In this document: positions 1 through 7,295 of the stretch, in pieces
How the letters are laid out: the number at the start of each line of letters is the position of its first letter
Numbering within the stretch: the first letter of the stretch is position 1
Assembly (NCBI GenBank): GCA_964494805.1
Contig: CAZBST010000019.1
Span: forward strand, 1 to 32,079
Source: CAIYOL01 sp964494805
GTDB lineage: Bacteria > Planctomycetota > Phycisphaerae > Sedimentisphaerales > Anaerobacaceae
Reading direction: 5' to 3'
Length of the DNA stretch: 32,079 nt
The notes under the pieces: model-generated
The model's database searches: none
The model's input: the letters and a program-made list of their open reading frames with translations, nothing else
Told to the model about the DNA's origin: nothing
Made by a program: the position numbers and the translations under genes

Positions 1-49
1 TTGACTAAATGATCCAGAGTCATTTGTGCTACCGTTACACTATTCCCCA
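1..49 (-). tRNA. tRNA-Gln (anticodon CTG), 3' part beyond the window edge
   Basis: Read on the minus strand from 49 down to 1, the sequence folds as the 5' two thirds of a tRNA. It has acceptor strand TGGGGAA, TA at positions 8-9, D stem GTGT paired with GCAC around an AACGGTA loop, and a perfect five-base anticodon stem AATGA/TCATT. The loop CTCTGGA puts CTG at the anticodon, which reads the glutamine codon CAG. The acceptor start TGGGG is also typical of bacterial tRNA-Gln. The T arm and acceptor 3' strand lie outside the window, so their pairing cannot be checked. A strong promoter lies just upstream. Confidence 0.85.
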
Positions 50-61
50 AATCAATACGTG

Positions 62-90
62 ATTGTAAGATGCCAGCTGTGGATTGTCAA
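62..90 (-). promoter_or_regulatory. Sigma70-type promoter of tRNA-Gln
   Basis: On the minus strand, TTGACA (85-90) is followed by a 17-base spacer and TACAAT (62-67). The expected transcription start falls a few bases before the mature tRNA 5' end at 49. The box sequences, spacing and distance all fit a stable-RNA promoter. Confidence 0.75.
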
Positions 91-96
91 TTGCAT

Positions 97-125
97 TTGA
101 CAGCCCTCCACGCAACCGCTAATCT
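97..125 (+). promoter_or_regulatory. Sigma70-type promoter of the lipoprotein gene, probably giving a leaderless mRNA
   Basis: TTGACA (97-102), a 17-base spacer and TAATCT (120-125) form a promoter facing right. The predicted start of transcription, about seven bases after the -10 box, coincides with the ATG at 132, and no Shine-Dalgarno sequence precedes that ATG. Its -35 box is only six bases from the -35 box of the divergent tRNA promoter. Confidence 0.6.
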
Positions 126-131
126 ATCTCT

Positions 132-938
132 ATGATTCGCTTTCTCCAAATTATGATTTTCAGTTGCACAGCTGTATTACTCACAAGCTGTAAGGCCCCT
201 GAAAGGGAAAAACCTATATGGGAACAGGTCAAATTAAGCGATTTAGCTACTTATTCTGACGCGAGTCATTCTACCGGCCAATTATTAAAGACAATATATC
301 TCGACATCAACATTTTTGAAATGCCCGCTGAAGACGTCAATGTGCTTAATTATGTTCAACGGATGCTATATACAAAGCCGCTGCAATTTAACGATTATGA
401 CGCGTTCAAAGCCAATTCATTTTCAGTACGCTTCGGCCAAATTCAAATGTGGAATACAATCGCCAACGTATTACGCGACGCCGGCTGTAAACATATAGAA
501 ACAGTTTCACTGCTGCTGCCCGACGGCGAGACCAGCGACTTTACTATTACAAAGTTAAATAAGGAACAGACCGTCTTCTATACCTCAACCGCTGGTTCAT
601 TGGAAGGTGTGACCATCGGTCCGGGCAAGCTCGCACTGCGAATAAAGGTTGAAAAAATCCCCGGCGAAAGAGGCGTATGCAAGGTTACTGCCCTGCCGGT
701 ATTTCCATCACCAATAACAAGTCCAATCCCGCAGTTGGCCGAGCAAGCAAAATCAAATGAGTACTTTTTTACCTCCGCTGGCTTCCATCTGAAAATGAGT
801 CCCGGCGATTTCGTCCTGTTCGGACCGGATAAATATATCAGCCATCAGATAACATTAGGCAGCTTGTTCTTCAGCAGGCCCAAACCCAAACCAACTATCA
901 GATTGTTCCTGATTATCTGTGGCAGGGTAATTGACTGA
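132..938 (+). CDS. Predicted lipoprotein of unknown function
   Basis: This 268-residue protein starts with a short basic segment, a hydrophobic stretch and a lipobox LTSC with the acceptor Cys at residue 20. It is therefore probably exported and lipid-anchored. The rest is soluble-looking with no enzyme motif I recognise. A glycine/proline-rich segment around residues 155-200 and the pattern of short hydrophobic runs suggest beta structure. The ATG at 132 is preferred because it gives a complete signal peptide and sits where the upstream promoter should start its transcript. There is no ribosome binding site. The DUF362 gene begins eight bases after the stop, so the two are probably co-transcribed. 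The function is unknown. Confidence 0.75.
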   Translation: MIRFLQIMIFSCTAVLLTSCKAPEREKPIWEQVKLSDLATYSDASHSTGQLLKTIYLDINIFEMPAEDVNVLNYVQRMLYTKPLQFNDYDAFKANSFSVRFGQIQMWNTIANVLRDAGCKHIETVSLLLPDGETSDFTITKLNKEQTVFYTSTAGSLEGVTIGPGKLALRIKVEKIPGERGVCKVTALPVFPSPITSPIPQLAEQAKSNEYFFTSAGFHLKMSPGDFVLFGPDKYISHQITLGSLFFSRPKPKPTIRLFLIICGRVID

Positions 939-946
939 GCTGCCGT

Positions 947-1894
947 ATGCCAAATCCAACGGTGACACTAACTCGATGCAGCGATTACAGCCAGGCCAAA
1001 ATAGCCCAAGCGATTGCAGCACAGTTCGAGCTTCTCGGCGGACTGAAAAAATTTGTAACGCGAGGCGACACCGTCTTGCTTAAACCGAATTTCATTGCCC
1101 CAAGATCCCGTCGTTGTGCCACACAGACCGACCCGGCGGTCCTACTCGAGGTCGCCACACTTTTAAAAGACTTCGGTGCAAGGCCTTTCATCGGCGACTC
1201 CCCGGCCTGGGGTAATGTGTTTGCCTGCGTAAAGGCGTTGAAGATGGAAGAGACCTTGAAAAAACTATCCATACCGGTAAAGCAACTCGATAAACCGAAG
1301 AAGTGTCGAATAGGAACAAAAAACATCGAGGTCGGCATAAGTTCGATTGCTCTTAATGCAGATGTTATTATAAATATGCCGAAGTTCAAAACACACCAGC
1401 AGTTGGTAACAACGTTTGCAGTCAAGAATATGTTCGGCTGCGTATGCGGCAAGCGAAAAGCCCTCTGGCACTTTGCAAAAGGCAAAAACGCCGACGAGTT
1501 TTGCGAATTGCTTATTGAAATATATAAATTCCTCAATCCCGCCCTGACTATTATCGATGCCATTATGGTAATGGACGGCCCCGGCCCAATCCGTGGCAGA
1601 GCAAGGCCACTCGGCTGGCTTCTCGGCGGAACCGACCCATTCGCGATGGAAGTTATTTGCTCCAGATTGGTAAATATCAGGCCTGAAGACGTGCCGATTG
1701 TCAAAACGGCAAAAAAGATGGGATTAAACTACCTGGACGCAGACCACATAGAAATCCTCGGTGACCCTCTGCCGCAAAACCCCTGTATGGATTTCAAGCT
1801 GCCCCAGATGATTCCAATCAGGTTCTCCCTGCTGCACGTCTGCAAAAGCATTTGCAAACAAATAATTCTTCTGACTAAATCCGTTAAAAAATGA
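947..1894 (+). CDS. DUF362 domain protein
   Basis: The 315-residue product matches the DUF362 family (PF04015). Visible family features are the N-terminal GDTVLLKPNF segment near residues 40-50, a GDSPAWG turn near 83-90, ADVIINMPKFKTHQ near residue 140, VKNMFGC near 160, and MDGPGPIRGRARPLG near 205. The family is often found with ferredoxin-like domains, but none is attached here and its biochemical role is not firmly known. The gene lies between a lipoprotein gene eight bases upstream and tsaD twelve bases downstream, so it is probably part of one transcript. The region before its ATG has only a weak GAG-type ribosome site, which fits translational coupling. Confidence 0.85.
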   Translation: MPNPTVTLTRCSDYSQAKIAQAIAAQFELLGGLKKFVTRGDTVLLKPNFIAPRSRRCATQTDPAVLLEVATLLKDFGARPFIGDSPAWGNVFACVKALKMEETLKKLSIPVKQLDKPKKCRIGTKNIEVGISSIALNADVIINMPKFKTHQQLVTTFAVKNMFGCVCGKRKALWHFAKGKNADEFCELLIEIYKFLNPALTIIDAIMVMDGPGPIRGRARPLGWLLGGTDPFAMEVICSRLVNIRPEDVPIVKTAKKMGLNYLDADHIEILGDPLPQNPCMDFKLPQMIPIRFSLLHVCKSICKQIILLTKSVKK

Positions 1895-1906
1895 TAAGGA
1901 TCAAAT

Positions 1907-2944
1907 ATGAAAGGCAAGCAGACAAATATCCTGGGTATCGAGACAAGTTGCGATGAAACGGCTGCGGCTGTTGTCGCCGATGGGAAGATTATCAAATCAT
2001 CAATTGTGGCCTCGCAGACAAAACTGCACGAAAAATACGGCGGCGTTGTTCCTGAAATCGCCTCCCGAGCACATATCGAAAAAATATATCCGGTTATAAC
2101 CGAGGCAATTGCACAGGCAAATGTCAGTAAAGATGATATTGATGCAATCGCCGTCGCAAATCAGCCAGGATTAACCGTAGCCTTGATAGTCGGTGTTACT
2201 GTCGCCAAGACCCTTGCATTCGTTTGGGAAAAGCCGCTGATAGCAATAAATCACCTGCACGCACATTTGCAGTCAGCTCTTATGCAGCAAGATAATCCAG
2301 AACTGCCCGCAGTGGCTTTGATAGTATCAGGCGGACACACCAGCTTGTATGATTATCATTCACCTTTACAACCGATACTGCTTGGCTCCACGATTGACGA
2401 CGCTGCTGGTGAGGCCTTCGATAAAGTAGCGAGCATTCTTAAATTATCTTACCCTGGCGGCCCCGCTATCGAAAAGGCAGCTAAACTCGGCAATCCAAAG
2501 GCAATCAAATTCCCAATATCTATGCTCGGAAAAGATTCGCTTGATTTCTCCTTCAGTGGCATCAAAACCTCTGTCTTGTATTACTGTCACGGCAAGGATA
2601 TGAAGGGCGAAAACAAGGTCGATTCGATGAGCGAACAGCAAATCGCCGACGTTGCAGCATCATTCCAGGCAGCGGTGGTTGACGTGCTTGTGAAAAAAAC
2701 ACGGCGGGCCGCTGAAAAAATCGGTGCGGAAACAATCCTTCTCGGCGGTGGAGTCGCAGCCAATACGGAGCTGCGAACTCGTTTGCAGCAGATGTGCGAT
2801 TCTATGACACCGCCTAAAAAATTGCTGGTTGCCCCAAAACAATATTGCACCGACAATGCCGTTATGGTAGCTTCGTTGGCGTATCATAAATATAAAGCTG
2901 GACTTTTTGCTGATTTAACTCTTGAACCAAAAGCTGCAGGATAA
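1907..2944 (+). CDS. tsaD: tRNA N6-adenosine threonylcarbamoyltransferase TsaD
   Basis: TsaD (Kae1/YgjD/Gcp) transfers the threonylcarbamoyl group from threonylcarbamoyl-AMP to A37 of ANN-decoding tRNAs, working with TsaB and TsaE in bacteria. The 345-residue protein has the normal family length. It opens with LGIETSCDETAAAVV, carries the metal-binding HxxxH as His116 and His120 within NHLHAHLQ, and contains VSGGHTSL, DDAAGEAFDKVA, YPGGPAIE and DFSFSGIKTSV. Near the end are the ASP-fold LLGGGVAANTELR and CTDNAVMVA segments. AAGGA seven bases before the ATG supports the start. The other t6A genes are not in the window. Confidence 0.97.
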   Translation: MKGKQTNILGIETSCDETAAAVVADGKIIKSSIVASQTKLHEKYGGVVPEIASRAHIEKIYPVITEAIAQANVSKDDIDAIAVANQPGLTVALIVGVTVAKTLAFVWEKPLIAINHLHAHLQSALMQQDNPELPAVALIVSGGHTSLYDYHSPLQPILLGSTIDDAAGEAFDKVASILKLSYPGGPAIEKAAKLGNPKAIKFPISMLGKDSLDFSFSGIKTSVLYYCHGKDMKGENKVDSMSEQQIADVAASFQAAVVDVLVKKTRRAAEKIGAETILLGGGVAANTELRTRLQQMCDSMTPPKKLLVAPKQYCTDNAVMVASLAYHKYKAGLFADLTLEPKAAG

Positions 2945-2960
2945 ACAATATAAAAACAGA

Positions 2961-2986
2961 GCCGCGACCGTAAGGGAGCGGTAAGG
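2961..2986. repeat. Small palindromic element before larB
   Basis: GCCGCGACCG followed by TAAGGGAGCGGTAAGG can fold with CCGC (2962-2965) against GCGG (2978-2981), or ACCG against CGGT. Ten of its bases, CCGCGACCGT, recur at 12700-12709 in another intergenic gap. It looks like a small interspersed palindrome, but two partial copies are weak evidence. Confidence 0.35.
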
Positions 2987-3026
2987 CAAGGGACAAAATA
3001 TTCAAGCCGAACAATTAAAAAAACTA

Positions 3027-3767
3027 TTGCAGCAGGTCAAAAACGGCAAAATCGGCATCGACGAAGCTGTCGCTAAGCTCCGCCACCTGCCGTTTGAGAA
3101 CCTGGGCTTTGCCCACGTGGACCATCATCGCCAGCTTCGTCGTGGTTTTCCCGAGGTCATTTACTGCCCCGGCAAAACCACCGAACAAATAGTTAAAATA
3201 TTTGAGAGCTTGGCTAAAAAAGGTAACAATATCCTCGCCACCCGCGCAGAGGAGAGTGTTTATAAAGCTCTGGCTAAAACAAAAAAATTCCCAAAGGTTA
3301 GATACGAGAAAGCAGCAAAAGCAATTGTGCTGGAGCAGAAAAAAATCAAGCCTTCAAAGGCTGTTATTCCGATAGTTACTGCCGGCACCGCTGATTTGCC
3401 CGTCGCAGCCGAAGCTAAAGTCACCGCTGAGATTATGGGCCAGCGGACGGAATTGATTTGCGATGTCGGCGTAGCTGGCCTGCATCGGCTCATCGGCCAT
3501 TTGCCGAAACTTCAAAAGGCAAACGTTATTATCGTTATAGCAGGAATGGAAGGTGCGTTAGCCAGCGTTGTAGGTGGTCTTGTAAGCTGTCCTGTAATTG
3601 CCGTCCCCACCAGCGTCGGCACAGGCGCAAGCTTTGGCGGAATCGCCGCCCTTTTGACTATGCTCAATAGCTGTGCCGCAGGCGTAACAGTCGTCAATAT
3701 CGACAACGGCTTCTCCGCAGGCGTAGCTGCGACACTTATAAATAAGAAAATAAATGAAGTGAAATAA
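3027..3767 (+). CDS. larB: LarB, pyridinium-3,5-biscarboxylic acid mononucleotide synthase family
   Basis: LarB carboxylates and hydrolyses nicotinic acid adenine dinucleotide in the first step of making the nickel-pincer cofactor of lactate racemase. It belongs to the AIR carboxylase (PurE-like) fold. Family marks are LPFENLGFAHVDHHRQLRRG near the N-terminus, GFPEVIYCPGKT, ATRAEE, and the PurE-like VTAGTADLPVAAEA, AGMEGALASVVGGL and PTSVGTGASFGGIAALL segments. The listed start is the TTG at 3027, but the family's N-terminal helix continues upstream in frame (IQAEQLKKL). An ATT codon at 3000, six bases after AAGGGA, could be the true start. No larC, larE or larA is nearby, so the orphan gene might also serve another pathway. 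Confidence 0.9.
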   Translation: MQQVKNGKIGIDEAVAKLRHLPFENLGFAHVDHHRQLRRGFPEVIYCPGKTTEQIVKIFESLAKKGNNILATRAEESVYKALAKTKKFPKVRYEKAAKAIVLEQKKIKPSKAVIPIVTAGTADLPVAAEAKVTAEIMGQRTELICDVGVAGLHRLIGHLPKLQKANVIIVIAGMEGALASVVGGLVSCPVIAVPTSVGTGASFGGIAALLTMLNSCAAGVTVVNIDNGFSAGVAATLINKKINEVK

Positions 3768-3780
3768 ATCCTAAATCCTA

Positions 3781-4305
3781 CTACTGGAATTTGTATTCAA
3801 AGTAGGTCCATTCATTCCCTTTTCTCTGTTGCCGGCCCGTCATTTTAGTAAGCTTAATCTCGACGGCATAACATTTCGATATATCTTTGAGAGGAATCTC
3901 CTCAGCATCAGGTTGAAGGCAGCGGTTAAAAACATTCAGAGCTTTCCAACGCTCTTTCATATCCTCAATAATTCGTGCTGTTCCGTAACAGATAACGCTG
4001 TCAGTATCTATAGGACAATGCGCTCCGTATGGATGACGGCAAACCTCGCCAGATTGCCTTCCCACGGTGAAACAAACCTGCGGATTTGCCTTTATATAAT
4101 CCACTTTTTTACCTTCGAGAGCACAATGAAATAATATCTTTCCTTCGATATAGCCATAATTTAACGGTACAACGTAAGGCATTCCATTTGCAGACAGTCC
4201 CAGAAATCCCACTCTTTCCTCGCGTAGAATTTTCTCCATTTCATCACGAGATTCTATGAATTTCTTTGGTGACATCCTTACTTTTTTTCTCACGGATAAC
4301 CGCAA
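3781..4305 (-). CDS. Pyridoxamine 5'-phosphate oxidase-fold flavoprotein (NimA-like)
   Basis: The 174-residue product has the split-barrel flavin-binding fold of the PNPOx-like/NimA family. After an N-terminal helix, DEMEKILREERVGFLGLS leads into YVVPLNYGYIEGKILFHCA (about residues 40-65), the classic FMN-binding strand pair. KVDYIKANPQVCFTV, a CYGTA strand and a C-terminal AVEIKLTKMTGRQ follow. Such proteins bind FMN or heme, and some reduce 5-nitroimidazoles, but the substrate here cannot be told. TTG at 4305 is preceded by AGGA at a suitable distance and is my preferred start. GTG at 4293 or ATG at 4275 are alternatives. The gene has its own promoter, divergent from nnrD, and converges on larB with a 13-base gap. 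Confidence 0.85.
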   Translation of the reverse strand: MRLSVRKKVRMSPKKFIESRDEMEKILREERVGFLGLSANGMPYVVPLNYGYIEGKILFHCALEGKKVDYIKANPQVCFTVGRQSGEVCRHPYGAHCPIDTDSVICYGTARIIEDMKERWKALNVFNRCLQPDAEEIPLKDISKCYAVEIKLTKMTGRQQRKGNEWTYFEYKFQ

Positions 4306-4332
4306 TATTTCCTAAACTTGCTTTATTTGATG

Positions 4333-4360
4333 ATTGTAAACCTTCCTGTCTGCTTTTCAA
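4333..4360 (-). promoter_or_regulatory. Promoter of the PPOX-fold gene
   Basis: On the minus strand TTGAAA (4355-4360), a 16-base spacer and TACAAT (4333-4338) lie about 28 bases before the TTG start at 4305. They are back to back with the nnrD promoter. Confidence 0.6.
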
Positions 4361-4368
4361 ATCTTTTA

Positions 4369-4397
4369 TTGACCATATCCTGCGTTATTTGTAATAT
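4369..4397 (+). promoter_or_regulatory. Promoter of nnrD
   Basis: TTGACC (4369-4374), 17 bases, TAATAT (4392-4397). A transcript beginning near 4404 would carry a short leader with GAGGGG before the ATG at 4431. Confidence 0.65.
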
Positions 4398-4430
4398 ACC
4401 GCTCGAATCCCGCTCCTCCCGAGGGGCGAG

Positions 4431-5303
4431 ATGAAACGAGGTTATATGCAGATAATAAAAAATATTCCGAAATTAAAACCAAGAAAACCTGATTCTCACA
4501 AAGGCGATTTCGGCAGGGTCTGCATCATAGGCGGCTGTACCGGTATGAGCGGCGCCGCAGCTCTCGCAGGCCGGGCCTCACTCCGCGCCGGCGCTGGTCT
4601 CGTAAGAGTCGCTGTTCCAAAAAGCGTTCTGCCAATCGTCGCCTCAATCGAACCTTCCTATACTACTATACCGCTGGCTGAAGACAGCACCGGCCGAATA
4701 TCCGCAAAGGCAACCAATACCATACTCGATGCCGTCAACAATAATGATTGTCTCGCCTTCGGCCCCGGCATCGGCACCAGTGGCGCACTTCGCTTAATAC
4801 TCGAAACCCTCCTTGAACAGAAGAATTTACGCTTGCTTATAGATGCCGATGGCCTGAACAACTTAAGCGCAATAAAAGACTGGCCAGACAAACTAAAAGC
4901 AGATTTGGTTCTCACGCCACATCCGGGAGAATTGAAAAGATTATGGAAAGGTTTATTCAGAGAACAACTCCCGCCCGACCGCCAAGACCAGGCAGGCAAA
5001 TTAGCAAAGCTTACCAAAACCGTTGTGGTTCTCAAAGGTATGGAGACAGTCGTTACCGATGGCCAAAAAGTATATATCAATAAAACCGGCAACCCTGGTA
5101 TGGCAACAGCCGGCTCAGGCGATTGTCTCACAGGCGTCATAACCGCCCTCATCGGCCAGGGACTGAGCAACTTCGATGCCGCGGTCCTCGGCGTTCACAT
5201 ACACGGCTTAGCCGGCGACATCGCTGCAGAAAAATTAGGTCAGGTCAGCCTGATCGCCACCGACATAATCGACTCCCTGCCGGAGGCCTTCCTGCAAAGA
5301 TAG
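4431..5303 (+). CDS. nnrD: ADP-dependent NAD(P)H-hydrate dehydratase
   Basis: This enzyme repairs damaged NADH and NADPH by dehydrating the S form of the hydrate with ADP or ATP. The 290-residue protein has only the C-terminal kinase-like domain; the epimerase domain (NnrE) that bacteria often fuse to it is absent. Motifs in order are HKGDFGRVCIIGG and GMSGAAALAGRASLRAGAGLV, FGPGIG (near residue 109), LLIDADGLNNL, LTPHPGELKRL, VVLKG, and NPGMATAGSGDCLTGVI, which holds the catalytic Asp and nucleotide-binding glycines. The ribokinase-type fold follows from these. Two starts are plausible: ATG 4431 behind GAGGGG and ATG 4446 behind GAGG. The gene is monocistronic as far as can be seen. Confidence 0.93.
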   Translation: MKRGYMQIIKNIPKLKPRKPDSHKGDFGRVCIIGGCTGMSGAAALAGRASLRAGAGLVRVAVPKSVLPIVASIEPSYTTIPLAEDSTGRISAKATNTILDAVNNNDCLAFGPGIGTSGALRLILETLLEQKNLRLLIDADGLNNLSAIKDWPDKLKADLVLTPHPGELKRLWKGLFREQLPPDRQDQAGKLAKLTKTVVVLKGMETVVTDGQKVYINKTGNPGMATAGSGDCLTGVITALIGQGLSNFDAAVLGVHIHGLAGDIAAEKLGQVSLIATDIIDSLPEAFLQR

Positions 5304-5685
5304 CGTTTATTTTTCTGATTTATCTTGTCCGCCTAACAGTCCTATATTATTCCTGCTATCAGATAGTCAGCTGCGGAGCCGAAAAAAATTTTTCAAACCG
5401 CCGATTTTTGTTCGGTTTTTGTTAGGGTTTTTACCGCCACATTACCGATAGAAGCATTTACTGTAAGAATAAAATTATTTGGCCCTGTAATTGAGTCCTT
5501 AAAAATGAATAGTCTCCCTAACAAACAAAATGAGCCTGTATGCAGATTCGGACCGGGCGGTGATTTCGTCTCTGTTTGGCCGCCGCGATCCCAGCTGCCG
5601 AAGAAACAGCCGGCTAAATTACTCAGTCGACTGAACAAAATAATAACCGAATTACTCAGCTCAGTCTCTAAGGAGAATTTAGAAT
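5304..5685. other. Intergenic stretch before lexA, no convincing gene
   Basis: These 382 bases separate nnrD from lexA. An open frame from ATG 5505 runs into lexA in another frame, and a frame on the minus strand covers the same ground. Neither has a ribosome site or a recognisable product. The last 70 bases hold repeats and a palindrome that may be the lexA operator. AAGGAG (5671-5676) is the lexA ribosome site. Confidence 0.5.
5617..5659. promoter_or_regulatory. Candidate LexA operator region (autoregulation)
   Basis: AATTACTCAG occurs at 5617-5626 and again at 5650-5659, 33 bases apart, about three helical turns. The first copy runs into the perfect 12-base palindrome TCAGTCGACTGA (5623-5634). 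LexA usually represses its own gene from such sites, but the LexA box of this lineage is unknown to me, so the assignment is inference. Confidence 0.35.
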
Positions 5686-6345
5686 ATGCCGTTAAAAGCA
5701 GCACCGGAAAACCGGCTTACTCCTCGCCAACTGCAACTATTAAAAGCGATTCACGTTTTTCAGGCAGGCCGTTTCTATTCCCCGACGATTGCAGAATTGG
5801 CCTCACAGCTCGAAATAAGCCGAAGCACCACATTCGAGCACATCGAAGAACTGCGAAAAAAAGACCTGCTATCACCTTCGCCGGCCACGGCTCGCTCTTT
5901 GAACCTAACTTCAAAAGCGCTAAAACTGCTTGACCGCCTCGATAGTAACATCGCAAACCCCCGTAGCCAGCTCCCGTCAGACATACCCCTCGCAGGCAAA
6001 GTTGCCGCCGGTGTTCCCATAGAAGCCGTCGAAAACCTCAAGTCGCTGTCCTTGAATTCCTGTTTCGGAAATAGTGACGACATATTTGCCCTTGAGGTAA
6101 AAGGCGACAGTATGACCGGCGATGGAATAGCAGACGGCGACTTTATAATCTGCCGCAAATGCAGCACTGCTGATAATGGCCAGCTGGTTGTTGCAATTGT
6201 GGACGATGAAAATGCAACGTTGAAGAGATTCTACAAGGAAAAATCTGCTGTTCGCCTCCAGCCCGCCAATGACGCTTACGAGCCGATTTACTCAGACAAC
6301 TGCCGAATCGAGGCCGTCGTAGTTGGTCTGCTAAGAAAATTCTAA
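5686..6345 (+). CDS. lexA: LexA repressor, SOS response regulator
   Basis: LexA represses DNA-damage genes and cleaves itself when RecA filaments form. The 219-residue protein has the normal two-domain layout. A winged helix-turn-helix (residues about 10-75, with LTPRQLQLLKAI and SPTIAELASQLEIS) is followed by a linker and the peptidase S24 domain. The cleavage bond is Ala103-Gly104 in PLAGKVAAG, the nucleophile is Ser142 in GDSMTGDGI, and the general base is Lys180 in ATLKRF. All catalytic residues are therefore present. The recognition helix SRSTTFEHIEELRKKDL resembles that of other LexA proteins but is divergent, so its operator may differ from the E. coli or B. subtilis boxes. AAGGAG nine bases before ATG decides the start. 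Confidence 0.95.
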   Translation: MPLKAAPENRLTPRQLQLLKAIHVFQAGRFYSPTIAELASQLEISRSTTFEHIEELRKKDLLSPSPATARSLNLTSKALKLLDRLDSNIANPRSQLPSDIPLAGKVAAGVPIEAVENLKSLSLNSCFGNSDDIFALEVKGDSMTGDGIADGDFIICRKCSTADNGQLVVAIVDDENATLKRFYKEKSAVRLQPANDAYEPIYSDNCRIEAVVVGLLRKF

Positions 6346-6365
6346 TCGCAGTCTACTATGAGTTG

Positions 6366-7217
6366 CTAAGAGGCGTGCGTGCGGCTGACCTGGCTTTTAT
6401 GCTTTTTTAAGAATTTCAGCCATTTCGTCCAGGCATTTTTGTAAATCTCGCTGGAAACCAGGAAACCATCATTATGACTGCCGGAAATCTCGACAAATTC
6501 TTTCGGCTCATTCGCCGTCTCATACAGCTCTAAACCAAATTCGAACGGTATAGTTTCATCGTTTCGGCTGTGAATTATCATCACCGGACAAGAAACGTTT
6601 TTGACATAATCTATCGTTCTGTAGCTGAATCTCGCAAACCACCGCACCGGCATATAAGGGTAAAATTTCCTGCCGATGTCAACGTATGATGTAAAAGCAC
6701 TTTCAATAATCAAAGCCCTCACCTTGACCTCACTTGCTAGTTGTGCCGCGATGCTCCCTCCCAGAGACCTGCCGAAGGCAATAATATCATCCGGCGATGT
6801 CTCTTTCTTTTCGGTCAGCCATTTATAAGCAGCCCTGGCATCTAGGTACGTTCCCTCTTCGCCGGGTTTGCCTTCGCTGTTGCCGTAGCCGCGATAGTCA
6901 AAAATAAAGCAATTCAATCCCAGATTATAAAGGATATTTATTGTGTCCAGGCAGTGCGTCATATTGCCCCCGTTGCCATGGCAGAACAGAACCGTCGGTC
7001 CCGAACTATTAGCAGGGATATACCAGCCGCTCAGCATCAGCCCATCGTCACTTTTGAAAATCACTTTCTCAAAGTCCAGCCCCAGCTCGTCCGGCGTATA
7101 AGAAACTTCACGCACCGGGCTGTATAAAAACACTGGCTGCATAAAATACAGCACCAGACCCAGACCCCAATAAGCGATAAACACCACCACAGCAATGGAT
7201 ATCAGCATCGCACCCAT
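6366..7217 (-). CDS. Alpha/beta hydrolase of the BEM46/ABHD13 type, membrane-anchored
   Basis: The 283-residue protein has one N-terminal membrane segment (about residues 5-26), then an alpha/beta hydrolase domain. The oxyanion segment is VLFCHGNGGNMTHC (residues 76-89), followed by FDYRGYGNSEG (106-116). The nucleophile is Ser151 in GRSLGG, the acid is the Asp of SRNDETIP, and the histidine is in GSHNDGF near the C-terminus. The triad is complete, so it should be an active serine hydrolase facing the side of the membrane where its domain lies. The substrate is unknown; BEM46-like proteins include esterases and peptidases of uncertain role. The gene converges on lexA (20-base gap) and diverges from ispG. 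Confidence 0.88.
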   Translation of the reverse strand: MGAMLISIAVVVFIAYWGLGLVLYFMQPVFLYSPVREVSYTPDELGLDFEKVIFKSDDGLMLSGWYIPANSSGPTVLFCHGNGGNMTHCLDTINILYNLGLNCFIFDYRGYGNSEGKPGEEGTYLDARAAYKWLTEKKETSPDDIIAFGRSLGGSIAAQLASEVKVRALIIESAFTSYVDIGRKFYPYMPVRWFARFSYRTIDYVKNVSCPVMIIHSRNDETIPFEFGLELYETANEPKEFVEISGSHNDGFLVSSEIYKNAWTKWLKFLKKHKSQVSRTHAS

Positions 7218-7259
7218 AAAAATCCCACAATCAACATAATAGCAGAGCCGTATTTTAGT

Positions 7260-7288
7260 TTGCTCATCAATCTAAAACAAGCTACAAT
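7260..7288 (+). promoter_or_regulatory. Promoter of ispG, probably giving a leaderless mRNA
   Basis: TTGCTC (7260-7265), 17 bases, TACAAT (7283-7288). The ATG of ispG follows the -10 box after seven bases, so transcription should start at or next to the start codon. The boxes overlap the longer in-frame TTG start at 7260, which argues against that start. Confidence 0.6.
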
Positions 7289-7295
7289 TTTAATA

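Noticed and set aside
5505..5933. Open frame of 142 codons upstream of and overlapping lexA
   Set aside because: No ribosome site, no recognisable product, and it overlaps well-supported lexA by about 250 bases in another frame.
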